Shown: in pieces, positions 27,085 to 34,056 of the stretch
Numbering within the stretch: the first letter of the stretch is position 1
Layout of the letters: each line of letters begins with the position of its first letter
Assembly (NCBI RefSeq): GCF_000473895.1
Contig: NZ_ASSJ01000036.1
Coordinates: forward strand, 1 to 63,483
Reading direction: 5' to 3'
DNA from: Rubidibacter lacunae KORDI 51-2
GTDB lineage: Bacteria; Cyanobacteriota; Cyanobacteriia; Cyanobacteriales; Rubidibacteraceae
Length of the DNA stretch: 63,483 bases
Program-made: the position numbers and the translations under genes
The notes under the pieces: model-generated
Databases searched by the model: none
Told to the model about the DNA's origin: nothing
What the model saw: only the letters and a program-made list of their open reading frames with translations

Positions 27085-27262
27085 TTACACCACGCTCATG
27101 TGCTTGGCAACAAAATCCTGTGAATGCTTGCAATCGGAACTAACGCCTACAAGTAGTCCATCCAGATCGACGGTATGGAATCGACGCCGACCATACTCCT
27201 CGTTACGTGGCTCTTGGGTAATTTCCAAACCCATATCAACAGCTCTCTAATAGAACTCGTCA
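27085..27262 (-). pseudogene. VOC/glyoxalase C-terminal fragment
   Basis: A coding trace of about 59 codons ends with TAA at 27085. It reads FY-stop-RAVDMGLEITQEPRNEEYG then RRRFHTVDLDGLLVGVSS, which is the C-terminal half of a VOC-fold protein. An in-frame TAG interrupts it near the 5' end, and the N-terminal half is missing at the junction with a gene-less cassette copy. It is a decayed gene cassette. Confidence 0.55.
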
Positions 27263-27373
27263 CTATGTGACTAACTTAATAAGGAATAACCGATTGCTCC
27301 TCCCATCAGACGAGTCTCTGACGCAACACCTCAGTTGCAATGCAAATTAAGGAGATCCGGAAAGAGCCTAACT
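27255..27373 (-). repeat. Gene-less cassette copy 10 (5' half)
   Basis: Minus strand: core GTTAGGC (27367-27373), CTTTCCGGATCTCCTTAATT, GTCTGATGGGAGGAGCAAT, CGGTTATTCCTTA. The attC half is missing and it runs directly into the VOC fragment, suggesting a deletion. Confidence 0.55.
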
Positions 27374-27586
27374 CATGAAATAAATTGATTGCGGGCTGGA
27401 AAAGCTAAACATTTCGCTAAAAATTCCCACAATCCATAACGTTTCAATGAAATTTAGCTTTGTAATTCGCCTGAAACTTTTTATTATTTTCGGAATACGA
27501 TATTGCAAGAAAATCAAACAACATCGCTTTGGATGAGCTAATGCTCTGAAAATTTTATTAGAAATTTGAGCAATGAACGTCAGCAA
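27367..27586 (-). other. attC region of the glycosyltransferase cassette
   Basis: Core GTTAGGC at 27367-27373 (minus strand GAGTTAGGC). Upstream, TTGATTGC near 27585 and GCAATCAA near 27390 are complementary, the arm pairing expected of a long attC of about 200 bp. The inverse core is not clear. No gene is seen in the interval. Confidence 0.4.
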
Positions 27587-28840
27587 TCAAGCCTCTACGA
27601 TCGCTTTATAAATTTCTTCTCTAAAATCTTCTTTTTCCATGTGGTTTGCAATTTGCTCCGCAGTCTTTTTGAAGGAAATGTTGTTTATTAACTCAAGCAC
27701 CTTCGGTTCTAGACTTTTCGTAGATATTTTTTCTATCTTTATCCCTTTCGGTCCGACACCCTTATCGAATAGGATTTTGTTCCATACGAATTGGTCAAGT
27801 ATATGTGGAATAATCATGGTTGCACAACCATATTTCAGAGAAAGATGAGTTGTTCCTGAACCACCATGATGGATCGTCCCATAGATTCTAGGAAATATCC
27901 AGTCGTAGGGTACTCGAGAAACAAAGTATATCAACTCTGAAACAAATCCAACCGGTTTGACCAAACCACCAGATTCCGTATTAATTATGGCCGGGATATG
28001 GTTTCGTTCAAGTATTTCAATGACGATCTTTGTTTTTTCCTCTGATTCAGGATTGGTCATACTGCCGAAGGTAATGAATAAAATTTTATTATGCTTTTCT
28101 AGAAAGTCTATTAATGGACCATCTGGCTCCCAGTTTATAGTCTTCCTTCTCTGATGAAAGCCTAATACTTTTAGATTTTTGTGCCAATAAACGGGCCTTG
28201 AAAAAAGCGAGGATGAGATTGTATAAATTGCTTTATTCGATACAAGTGCATCTTGTACTTGTTCTCGTGTTATTTTCCTTGTAATCCCCAGCCATTTCTT
28301 GGCTATCATCACCGTTGTGACTAACCCGAAATTTGCCAATGAGTAAGTTAGTTTGTTTAGGAACGGACCGTAATTGCTATTGAAAGCAAGGTGGGTGCGA
28401 TCTCTTACATAGTGCATGTACGGTAAAGGACTGATCCAAATAGTCTTTCCAAAATGACTCAAGCTCCAGATTATAGGGTAAACGGCTTTTCCGTTGTAGA
28501 TAATTCTGTCAGGTTTTTCCTTTTCAACTAATTCATATTGACGGTTGAGCAGTTCTTTACTGGCATCTGTCTGATTCCTAGCAAGCCTTATAGTTGCCAG
28601 AAACTTCTCTAAGCCCGACCCTCTTCCACCCATGGCTAGTTTTCCATCGTTACTCTGTAACAACTCGATGAATTTCAACCCTAAGGAGACAAACTGCAGG
28701 TTTGACTCTTCAGCAAGGTTCCTGAACTGATCTGGGAATGCACAGATCGCCTGATGCCCTTTTTCTTGCAGCAATTCTCCAATTGCTAGAAAAGGTTCTA
28801 TATCCCCTCGCGTCCCAATTGATATTAGGATTATTTTCAT
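27587..28840 (-). CDS. Glycosyltransferase, GT1/GT28-like (UGT fold)
   Basis: A 417-residue GT-B fold enzyme. N-terminal domain begins MKIILISIGTRGDIEPFLAIGELLQEKGH, the typical acceptor domain start of macrolide/sterol glycosyltransferases; the C-terminal domain holds FITFGSMTNPE, then HHGGSGTTHLSLKYG and IIPHILDQFVW, the nucleotide-sugar site. The acceptor is unknown. It is much more A+T-rich than the surrounding genome and has the host octamer nowhere, signs of transfer. At 1.25 kb it is the largest cassette in the array. Confidence 0.88.
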   Translation of the reverse strand: MKIILISIGTRGDIEPFLAIGELLQEKGHQAICAFPDQFRNLAEESNLQFVSLGLKFIELLQSNDGKLAMGGRGSGLEKFLATIRLARNQTDASKELLNRQYELVEKEKPDRIIYNGKAVYPIIWSLSHFGKTIWISPLPYMHYVRDRTHLAFNSNYGPFLNKLTYSLANFGLVTTVMIAKKWLGITRKITREQVQDALVSNKAIYTISSSLFSRPVYWHKNLKVLGFHQRRKTINWEPDGPLIDFLEKHNKILFITFGSMTNPESEEKTKIVIEILERNHIPAIINTESGGLVKPVGFVSELIYFVSRVPYDWIFPRIYGTIHHGGSGTTHLSLKYGCATMIIPHILDQFVWNKILFDKGVGPKGIKIEKISTKSLEPKVLELINNISFKKTAEQIANHMEKEDFREEIYKAIVEA

Positions 28841-29150
28841 CGACTCTTGTATTTATCAAAAGAGGGCTAGGATGGGTTACCTATACTAATGGACGAGTAT
28901 TATAGTAGGGCTTGAATCAGAAAATTTCATTGTAAAGTATCAAAAATAATTGGGGTATTTTTCGTGAAGTATCTCATTTCATTGAGCCAGACTATGTCTC
29001 TTTTAGAACTTCTTTTTTGATTTCAATATCTGCCTTCATAACCCACCTCACGATCCAAATATATTTTATGAGTTTTGCTATTTCTGGTGACTATCGTTCA
29101 GAAGCTTAGCAGTAAAAGGGTGGATAGACGAGAATAGTGAGTTATAACCT
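28841..29150. other. A+T-rich leader of the glycosyltransferase cassette
   Basis: About 310 bp without a gene. It is A+T-rich and could hold the glycosyltransferase promoter; several TATAAT-like and AATAAT-like hexamers occur, none with a convincing partner. Confidence 0.3.
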
Positions 29151-29278
29151 AAGGTCCAGCGCCAAGTTGGTTTCGAAGTGGGTCGCGTATTGAAGAATAT
29201 CTGTTCTTTTCATAACAAGTTAGCCACTAAAACAAACCTACAGTTGGGAAAAATTTGAATATCGGCCGAATGCCTAAT
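29150..29278 (-). repeat. Gene-less cassette copy 9 (strongly diverged)
   Basis: Minus strand: core ATTAGGC (29272-29278), ATTCGGCCGATATTC, TAGTGGCTAACTTGTTATGAA, CAGATATTCTTC. The order of landmarks matches the other copies, but divergence is high and no clear attC half follows. Confidence 0.4.
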
Positions 29279-29359
29279 GTAAATTATCAGAGATAGCCAG
29301 CCAGCTAAACCGCCTACCTATTTGTCTGAATGCGTCTATAATTCGTTTAATTGTTAGAT
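29272..29359 (-). other. attC site of the intact GFA cassette
   Basis: Inverse core ATCTAAC (29353-29359) and core ATTAGGC (29272-29278), 88 bp. The TAA stop of the GFA gene (29354-29356) is embedded in the inverse core. Internal GGCGGTTTAGCTGGC gives arm sequence. Confidence 0.65.
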
Positions 29360-29773
29360 GCCATACTTTTCGATACACTCTGACTCAGACATATTATTTG
29401 TATCATTTGAAAAGTCATAAAATGCAGGCTTTTTGTCAACAAAAATCTGTTCGCTGAAAACAAATAAATCTTGATATTTGAAAAGCCCGGCTGGAATCAT
29501 ATGTAACCCACTCTCTTTTAATCGATAAAAAAGATGGCTCCCGCACTGTTTACAAAAACCTCGTTCCGCCCAGGAAGAAGAATCATAGACCGAAATGTTA
29601 TCCTCTCCATCGAATAATACATTTGTGCCGCAGTTGACTACCATCAGCGGGCCGCCTCCCCATTTCCTACACATGCCGCAATGACAGGCACCTACATTAT
29701 TACAAGCATTCTTTGCATAAAAACTAATTGCACCGCAAAGACATGACCCTTTGGCGTCGAATAACTCCGGCAT
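29354..29773 (-). CDS. GFA-family zinc protein (glutathione-dependent formaldehyde-activating enzyme-like)
   Basis: A 139-residue protein of the GFA/DUF636 (CENP-V-like) family: KGSCLCGAISFYA, then CHCGMCRKWGGGP, then FCKQCGSHLFYRL, i.e. the CxC, CHCxxCR and CxxC zinc ligands. Family members spontaneously or enzymatically handle S-hydroxymethylglutathione; many are of unknown substrate. ATG at 29773 has AGAGGA nearby. It is a single-gene cassette, with its stop codon inside attC. A second, frameshifted GFA gene lies at 31185-31582. Confidence 0.85.
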   Translation of the reverse strand: MPELFDAKGSCLCGAISFYAKNACNNVGACHCGMCRKWGGGPLMVVNCGTNVLFDGEDNISVYDSSSWAERGFCKQCGSHLFYRLKESGLHMIPAGLFKYQDLFVFSEQIFVDKKPAFYDFSNDTNNMSESECIEKYGI

Positions 29774-29799
29774 CGTTGTCCTCTTTTTTAAACAGGTGA

Positions 29800-29998
29800 G
29801 TTACAAACTTTTTTCAATGGCTGACTGCAGCAAGGACAGAAAGGATACAAGATTGAGTTTCGTCTATAGGCTCATGCACCGAAATATGTTCGCAAAGGCT
29901 TTCATACCAGAAGAATAGTAGATTTCTTCCCAGCAAGCCAACCCCTGAAACAAATCTTCAGTTGAGACTGTAACTGAGGTGAGCGGTCGAAATCTAAC
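29800..29998 (-). repeat. Gene-less cassette copy 8
   Basis: Full-length but diverged. Minus strand: core GTTAGAT (29992-29998), TTCGACCGCTCACCTCAGTT, GGGGTTGGCTTGCTGGGAAG, CTACTATTCTTC, then attC half with TTGCTGCAGTCAGCC. It is in tandem with copy 7 and lies just 5' of the intact GFA gene. Confidence 0.6.
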
Positions 29999-30188
29999 CT
30001 TTAGGCGGAGAGACGCGGCATTTTCGGAAGGCTGAGAGGATTGAGTTCCGGTTGAAGGCGCAGACGATCTACTAGGATGAAAACTGGCTCGTTTACTGAA
30101 AGAACAAACGATCGCTTCCGAACAAGCCAACTCCTAAAATAACTCTTCAACTGAGGCTGAAACTGAGGAGAACGGGCGAAAGCCTAAC
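29992..30188 (-). repeat. Gene-less cassette copy 7
   Basis: Full-length, 197 bp between cores. Minus strand: GTTAGGC (30182-30188), TTTCGCCCGTTCTCCTCAGT, GTTGGCTTGTTCGGAAGCGA, TCGTTTGTTCTTTCAG, attC half ending GTTAGAT (29992-29998). Confidence 0.72.
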
Positions 30189-30347
30189 GGATTCGCCCAC
30201 CACCGACTGAATTCGCTGGCGAGGGCGTGTCGAGCGACGGAAGTCTACGCCAGATTGCCCAAGCGGACGTTCCCGCGAATCGGGAAGGGGTTGCGGAGAT
30301 CGCTCACACTTCGGTCAACTCTCCGTCAGGTGAGGGGCTTGTTATAG
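30182..30347 (-). other. Long attC of the second VOC cassette
   Basis: Inverse core CTATAAC (30341-30347) and core GTTAGGC (30182-30188), 166 bp apart end to end, the size class of Vibrio-type repeats. It contains CCGATTCGCGGGAACG and TGGCGTAGAC blocks consistent with a folded stem. Confidence 0.6.
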
Positions 30348-30385
30348 GGCATGCCCTGCACGGCATGCGACCGAGAAGTCCGCGT

Positions 30386-30769
30386 TCAGAACTCCACAAG
30401 CTGGATTAAGTTTCCACAGGTGTCGTCAAGAACGGCGACTTTCGTCGCGCCGGCGTCTACTGGCTCCTGGGTGAAGCTCACGCCAAGGGACGTGAGTCGG
30501 CGAAACTCCGCATCCAAATCACTGACGCGAAACGAGGTGGCAGGAATTCCGTCGCCGACGAGCGCCGCGCGATACGGCCCAACCGCAGGATGAGCACTTG
30601 GCTCCAGGAGCAGCTCCACGCCGTCAGGCTCGTTCGCTGCCCCTACTGTCAGCCAACGGTATTCGCCGAGCGGCTCGTCCGTTCGGACGACGAAACCCAA
30701 CTTGTTTGTGTAGAAGTCGAGTGCCTTGGCTTGGTCATCAACGAACACACTCGTCACATAGATTCGCAT
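30386..30769 (-). CDS. VOC/glyoxalase-fold protein, cassette-borne
   Basis: A 127-residue VOC protein: MRIYVTSVFVDDQAKALDFYTNKLGF at the N-terminus, GVELLLEPSAHPAV mid-protein, and CGNLIQLVEF at the C-terminus. This pattern is common in small glyoxalase/bleomycin-resistance-type proteins with unassigned substrates. Start at 30769 chosen because homologues begin at MRIYV; the frame reaches 30799. G+C-rich, unlike the A+T-rich glycosyltransferase cassette, so the cassettes have mixed origins. Confidence 0.85.
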   Translation of the reverse strand: MRIYVTSVFVDDQAKALDFYTNKLGFVVRTDEPLGEYRWLTVGAANEPDGVELLLEPSAHPAVGPYRAALVGDGIPATSFRVSDLDAEFRRLTSLGVSFTQEPVDAGATKVAVLDDTCGNLIQLVEF

Positions 30770-30811
30770 CGTGTCGATTCCCTGCCCGGGAGGTGCCACG
30801 CGCGGCTGGCC

Positions 30812-31008
30812 GTATAACGCTCAGAAAGTGAGCCCCGGCAGTTTCGGAAGACCGAGAGGATTGAGTTTCTACCCTCGGCTCAACCGCCCAGTTAGGGCTG
30901 GCAGTGGCTCGTTTGCTGAAAGAGTAAGCGATCTCTTCCCAATAAGCCAACCCCTGCAATAACTCTTCAGCTGAGACTGAAACTGAGGAGAACGGGCGAA
31001 ATCCTAAC
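30812..31008 (-). repeat. Gene-less cassette copy 6
   Basis: Full-length. Minus strand: core GTTAGGA (31002-31008), TTTCGCCCGTTCTCCTCAGT, GTTGGCTTATTGGGAAGAGA, TCGCTTACTCTTTCAGC, then attC half with GAGCCGAGGG and GGGGCTCAC, ending GTTATAC (30812-30818). It is directly 5' of the VOC gene at 30386-30769. Confidence 0.75.
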
Positions 31009-31098
31009 GTCTAAGTTGAGCGGCGCTTGACAGTTGCTGACTGGAGTGGCGATGAAAGAAGGCGACCGACAAGCGTCCGCTCCAAAAGCTTGTTAAGT
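31002..31098 (-). other. attC of the frameshifted GFA cassette
   Basis: Inverse core ACTTAAC (31092-31098) and core GTTAGGA (31002-31008), 97 bp. Arms GGAGCGGACG and GCGCCGCTCAAC can pair. Confidence 0.68.
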
Positions 31099-31184
31099 TT
31101 CATTGCCTAGGCTTCTCGTTGAAGGTTCCAATACCTTTGCGCCATGCACTGGGTCCTTGACCGCAGACTTGAACGCCACGATCC

Positions 31185-31582
31185 CTACTCCGCCACGGGA
31201 TGCCCCGCGAACTGCTTAGCATCGTCATCGATCTCGTACCACGACGGCTTCTCTGCGACGAATTCGTGAAAACTATTTTTGAGACTGATTTCATCATCTA
31301 GCGCGTTCGCGGCAATGGGAAAGCTATCTTCTTCAGAGAGAATCTCCCCTAGCGACGTTCCGCAAGTTTTGCAGAAACACCGACCATACTTGTAAGGCGC
31401 AACAGGAGCGAACAGCTGAACTTTATCTCGCCCTTGAATCCATTTCAGATCGTTTTTTTAATGAAAACAATAGCACTTGCGCCAACCTTGCGGCACCTGG
31501 TGCAGTGGCATATACCCAGCATTGAAGGTTCAGCCATCAGTTCGAATTTCACAGCACCGCAGCAACAACTTCCAGTAAGCAT
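31185..31582 (-). pseudogene. GFA-family gene with a single frameshift
   Basis: Starts ATG at 31582: MLTGSCCCGAVKFELMAEPS, CHCTRCRKVGASAIVFIKK. A run of seven T (31453-31459, plus strand) marks the break. Beyond it the other frame continues WIQGRDKVQLFAPVAPYKYG, FCKTCGTSLGEILSEEDSF, down to TAG at 31185. The GFA zinc ligands CxC, CHCxxC and CxxC are all present across the break. The 398 bp span is one base short of a 132-residue gene, so one missing base in the homopolymer explains it: true decay, phase variation or sequencing error. Confidence 0.75.
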
Positions 31583-31688
31583 CTAGGCTATCCTCTTATT
31601 CAAAATTCCGTACCTATGGGGCACAACGCGGCGAGCAAAATTGCCTGAAGCCTACTCTAGCAGTATGTGCTAGACGCGTTGCAACGAA

Positions 31689-31760
31689 ACCTAACGCCCC
31701 GCATCAGCGGCTGCGGAAAGCGCGCAGCGCTTGGAGCAGTCCGGCTGCAAGCGCCTGCTA
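31689..31760 (-). other. attC-like site of the ankyrin cassette
   Basis: Core GTTAGGT at 31689-31695 (minus strand GGCGTTAGGT). Arms GCTTGCAGCCGGACTGC and GCAGCCGCTGATGC surround a GC-rich loop. The inverse core next to the stop codon at 31758 is degenerate. Confidence 0.5.
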
Positions 31761-32198
31761 TGATGCATATTTAAACTTTTCCTTCGCGGTTTTTAGGAGT
31801 AGCTCGTAAACCCGTTTTCCTTCTGCCTTTTCTCGTTTCTTTGCCCTATCCAGTGCCGAGAGACCCATCCAGCCTGGTAGCGTAGGATTTGCTCCTGCGC
31901 TTACCAAAAGTTGTGCCATTTTTAAGGAGCAGTTATCAGCAATTTCCCCAAGCGGGGTTTCCCCAATTTTTTCCTCTTGTCGAGCATTAACGTCGGCACC
32001 CATTTTCAACAAATACTCCACTACCGAAAAGTGCTCCTTTGAGGCGGCGTAATGCAATGGGGTCAATGAAAGATCGTTATCAAACGCGTGTATATCATGC
32101 CCGTCTTCGATAAGGTTTTTTACTCTTTCGAGATCGCCCTCATCCGCGGCAAAATGTAGCTGATGTTTCGCGAACCAGTCATCGGACTCATGCATCAT
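31758..32198 (-). CDS. Ankyrin-repeat protein, cassette-borne
   Basis: A 146-residue protein made mostly of ankyrin repeats: LHFAADEGDLERVKNLIEDG, LTPLHYAASKEHFSVVEYLL with KMGADVNAR, ETPLGEIADNCSLKMAQLL with VSAGANP, and a degenerate last repeat. It has no signal peptide, so a cytoplasmic protein-binding role is likely. The start ATGATG at 32198 directly follows the attC core GTT (GTTATGA), the classic position of a cassette gene. Confidence 0.85.
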   Translation of the reverse strand: MMHESDDWFAKHQLHFAADEGDLERVKNLIEDGHDIHAFDNDLSLTPLHYAASKEHFSVVEYLLKMGADVNARQEEKIGETPLGEIADNCSLKMAQLLVSAGANPTLPGWMGLSALDRAKKREKAEGKRVYELLLKTAKEKFKYAS

Positions 32199-32390
32199 AA
32201 CGTTCAGAAGCTGAGCCGCAGAAAAGGTAAAAGACCCAGAGGATTTAGTTTTGACCGTCGGCTCCAGCGACGAGTTAGGTTCGCAGAGGCGCACTTTCCT
32301 GAAAGTTAGCTGTTCGCCTCCCAACAAGCCAGTCTCTGAAACAACTCTTCAACTGAGACTGAAACTGAGGAGAACGGGCGAAAGCCTAAC
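32195..32390 (-). repeat. Gene-less cassette copy 5
   Basis: Full-length, 196 bp. Minus strand: GTTAGGC (32384-32390), TTTCGCCCGTTCTCCTCAGT, AGACTGGCTTGTTGGGAGGC, inverse core ACCTAAC then GGAGCCGACGG ... TGCGGCTCAGC arms, ending GTTATGA (32195-32201), which contains the ankyrin gene start codon. Confidence 0.78.
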
Positions 32391-32446
32391 GCTGTAAATC
32401 AGCCGCGCACGCCTTTGGCGATTCGGCTGGATTTGCGGCGTTATGC
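32384..32446 (-). other. attC site of the DUF1801 cassette
   Basis: A compact, well-formed site of 63 bp: inverse core GCATAAC (32440-32446), arm AATCCAGCCG, loop, arm CGGCTGATTT, core GTTAGGC (32384-32390). Its size and fold resemble the classic 60-base elements. Confidence 0.75.
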
Positions 32447-32452
32447 CATTCT

Positions 32453-32824
32453 TTATGTATCGCTTCTTTTGTCCACGGCTTGCTTAACGAAATACAAGGC
32501 ATTCTTGGCATCAATATCTTCAGCTGTGAAGATTTTCAAATGCCTTCTCTTCTTACCTTTGCCTTCCAAGTCCGAAGACGGATCGCTGAAATCGGCACCG
32601 TTACTGAACTCAATGGACAGATGCTTTTTATATGGGAATATTCCGCCAATCAGCGCACCATTTTGAAAGAAGGCCAAACCGCCATACTTTATTCCTTGAA
32701 ATATTTCCTCATTCTCCTCTGCAAATAGATCTCTCACTAGTTTAATGATCTCAGCATGCTCAGGATTAACTGACTGAATGTCATTAATGAAATCCTCGAC
32801 TTGCTGTAATGCTGTATCGTTCAT
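32453..32824 (-). CDS. DUF1801-domain protein
   Basis: A 123-residue protein of the DUF1801 (YdhG-like) family: IKLVRDLFAEENEEIFQGIKYGGLAFFQNG, then HLSIEFSNGADFSDP, then GKGKKRRHLKIF, the conserved G-K-xRH motif. Function unknown; some relatives bind iron-chaperone-like folds (frataxin-like). Single-gene cassette followed by a compact attC. Confidence 0.85.
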   Translation of the reverse strand: MNDTALQQVEDFINDIQSVNPEHAEIIKLVRDLFAEENEEIFQGIKYGGLAFFQNGALIGGIFPYKKHLSIEFSNGADFSDPSSDLEGKGKKRRHLKIFTAEDIDAKNALYFVKQAVDKRSDT

Positions 32825-32845
32825 AAGACTATAATTTTCTTCAAG

Positions 32846-33035
32846 GCATAACGTTTAGAACGTGATCCGCAGCAGGGGCAGAAGTCCGAGAGGATTGAGC
32901 TCGGACTGTCGGCTCCGGCGCAGAGTTAGGTTCGCATTGACTTGCTTGCTGAGAGAATAACTGATCGCCTCCCAACAAGCCAACCCCTGAAATAACTCTT
33001 CAACTGAGACTGAGGAGAACGGGCGAAAGCCTAAC
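32846..33035 (-). repeat. Gene-less cassette copy 3
   Basis: Full-length, slightly shorter (about 190 bp; lacks one CAGTTT repeat). Minus strand: GTTAGGC (33029-33035), TTTCGCCCGTTCTCCTCAGT, GTTGGCTTGTTGGGAGGCGA, CAGTTATTCTCTCAGC, inverse core ACCTAAC, arms GGAGCCGACAG and TGCGGATCAC, core GTTATGC (32846-32852). It is directly 5' of the DUF1801 gene. Confidence 0.78.
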
Positions 33036-33224
33036 GTTTTGGAGGTGAGCCGCGTCAGGTTCGTAAGACAGAGAGAATTGGGTTTCGACCGTCGGCTCCT
33101 GCGACCTGTTAGGATTCGCAGTGGCTCGTGTGCTGAAAGAATAACCGATCGCTTCCAAACAAATCAACTATACAATAACTCTTCAACAGAGACTGAAACT
33201 GAGGAGAACGGGTGAAAGCCTAAC
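33029..33224 (-). repeat. Gene-less cassette copy 4 (tandem with copy 3)
   Basis: Full-length, sharing its GTTAGGC end with copy 3. Minus strand: GTTAGGC (33218-33224), TTTCACCCGTTCTCCTCAGT, TTTGTTTGGAAGCGATCGGT, TATTCTTTCAGC, arms GGAGCCGACGG and GCGGCTCACC. Two copies back to back show that the element behaves as an independent unit. Confidence 0.78.
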
Positions 33225-33315
33225 GCCCAAGATCACCGGGCGGATAGTTAAGTTAGTTGAGCTGAGCGAACGCGCGCCCTAAATCCGCTTGGGTGGATCG
33301 CATTATTTGTTATGC
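33218..33315 (-). other. attC site of decayed cassette B
   Basis: Inverse core GCATAAC (33309-33315) and core GTTAGGC (33218-33224), 98 bp, with AAGCGGATTTAGGGCGCGCG and ATCCGCCCGG as pairing arms. It is homologous to the site at 35063-35156. Confidence 0.65.
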
Positions 33316-33600
33316 GACCAGTCTGGAGACGGGGATTGGATCCGCACCTTCGGTACCTTGGGTGACAATCCGTTGAAGCCCCTAGTCAGTGACAAGTGTC
33401 TTGCAAAGCAAGTTCGCAACACGTGTGGACCATGTCCAGCGTTGGCATCAGCAGCCTACAATTTCCAGCGTTGGGTTATCCTGTGTCCCATTAACAGAAC
33501 CAACAGTCAACCAGAGGCGATTGTGAACCAACCGATCCATTTCATGTCTAGCCTCATAACGACTGAGGTAACCGGGTTGGCGGACCAACGGAGTTGACGT
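33316..33600 (-). other. Cassette body B, no intact gene
   Basis: Related to 35157-35395 (shared stretches such as CAGTCTGGA, GGATCCGCACCTTCGGTA and AACCAGAG on the plus strand). No frame is conserved between the two bodies, so it is either decayed or non-coding. Confidence 0.45.
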
Positions 33601-33682
33601 TGGCACGCCGAGAATTGTAAACGAAGGAAACGACATTGAAAAACCGAAAGGCGAGCCAACTCCGGTTCACCGATTTGTTATT
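33585..33682 (-). other. attC-like site of the two-gene SGR-P cassette
   Basis: Minus strand arms GAACCGGAGTTGG (near 33665) and GTCAACTCCGTTGG (near 33590) pair, and AAATAAC (about 33676-33682) serves as inverse core just after the stop at 33707. The core is degenerate. Confidence 0.45.
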
Positions 33683-33706
33683 TGGAATATTCTACAGACA
33701 CAGCAT

Positions 33707-34051
33707 CTACGATCCCTCTCGAACCTCTCTGAGCAATTCGGAATCAACAGTGGATGCGGCCGTTTCGAGTAACCATCGTTCGAGCACACCGTTGTCGTCG
33801 AGATGACATTGCAAGTCGTTTGAAACCACACCACGAAAGACTCGCGTCTCGCCGCCAGCATCGGCTGGCATGTGTAGTATTAAGCCACGGTACCCGAGCG
33901 CCGGCGGTTCAGCACCGCTCGGCGCGCATTCGCGAAGTTGAGAAAGATAGTCATTTAAAGTGTCTGCATCGACAGCCCATCTAGGATTGTCTCTGCCAGA
34001 GAACAAATCAATCTCAACTTCGATTCTCACTTGACTCGCGTTGCCACTCAT
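33707..34051 (-). CDS. Small protein sharing the 'SGRxNP' domain with its neighbour
   Basis: A 114-residue cytoplasmic protein. Its N-terminal segment RIEVEIDLFSGRDNPRW closely resembles the N-terminus of the upstream gene product (RINIELDIYSGRENPSF), and ALGYRGLILHMP parallels RLGFRGVALSSL there, so the two share one domain. It has no other recognised domain. It starts 5 bp after the upstream gene stop, making a tight operon in one cassette. A role linked to the neighbour (for example an immunity or adaptor protein) is inference from architecture. Confidence 0.7.
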   Translation of the reverse strand: MSGNASQVRIEVEIDLFSGRDNPRWAVDADTLNDYLSQLRECAPSGAEPPALGYRGLILHMPADAGGETRVFRGVVSNDLQCHLDDNGVLERWLLETAASTVDSELLREVREGS

Positions 34052-34056
34052 CGTGT

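Noticed and set aside
32846-33224. The gene-less unit as a MITE or insertion sequence
   Set aside because: Its ends are attC cores (RYYYAAC/GTTRRRY) shared with gene cassettes, not terminal inverted repeats with target duplications, and all copies have the same orientation.
33289-33636. Frames of 62 and 102 residues in cassette body B
   Set aside because: The homologous body A does not conserve either frame, and neither resembles a known family.
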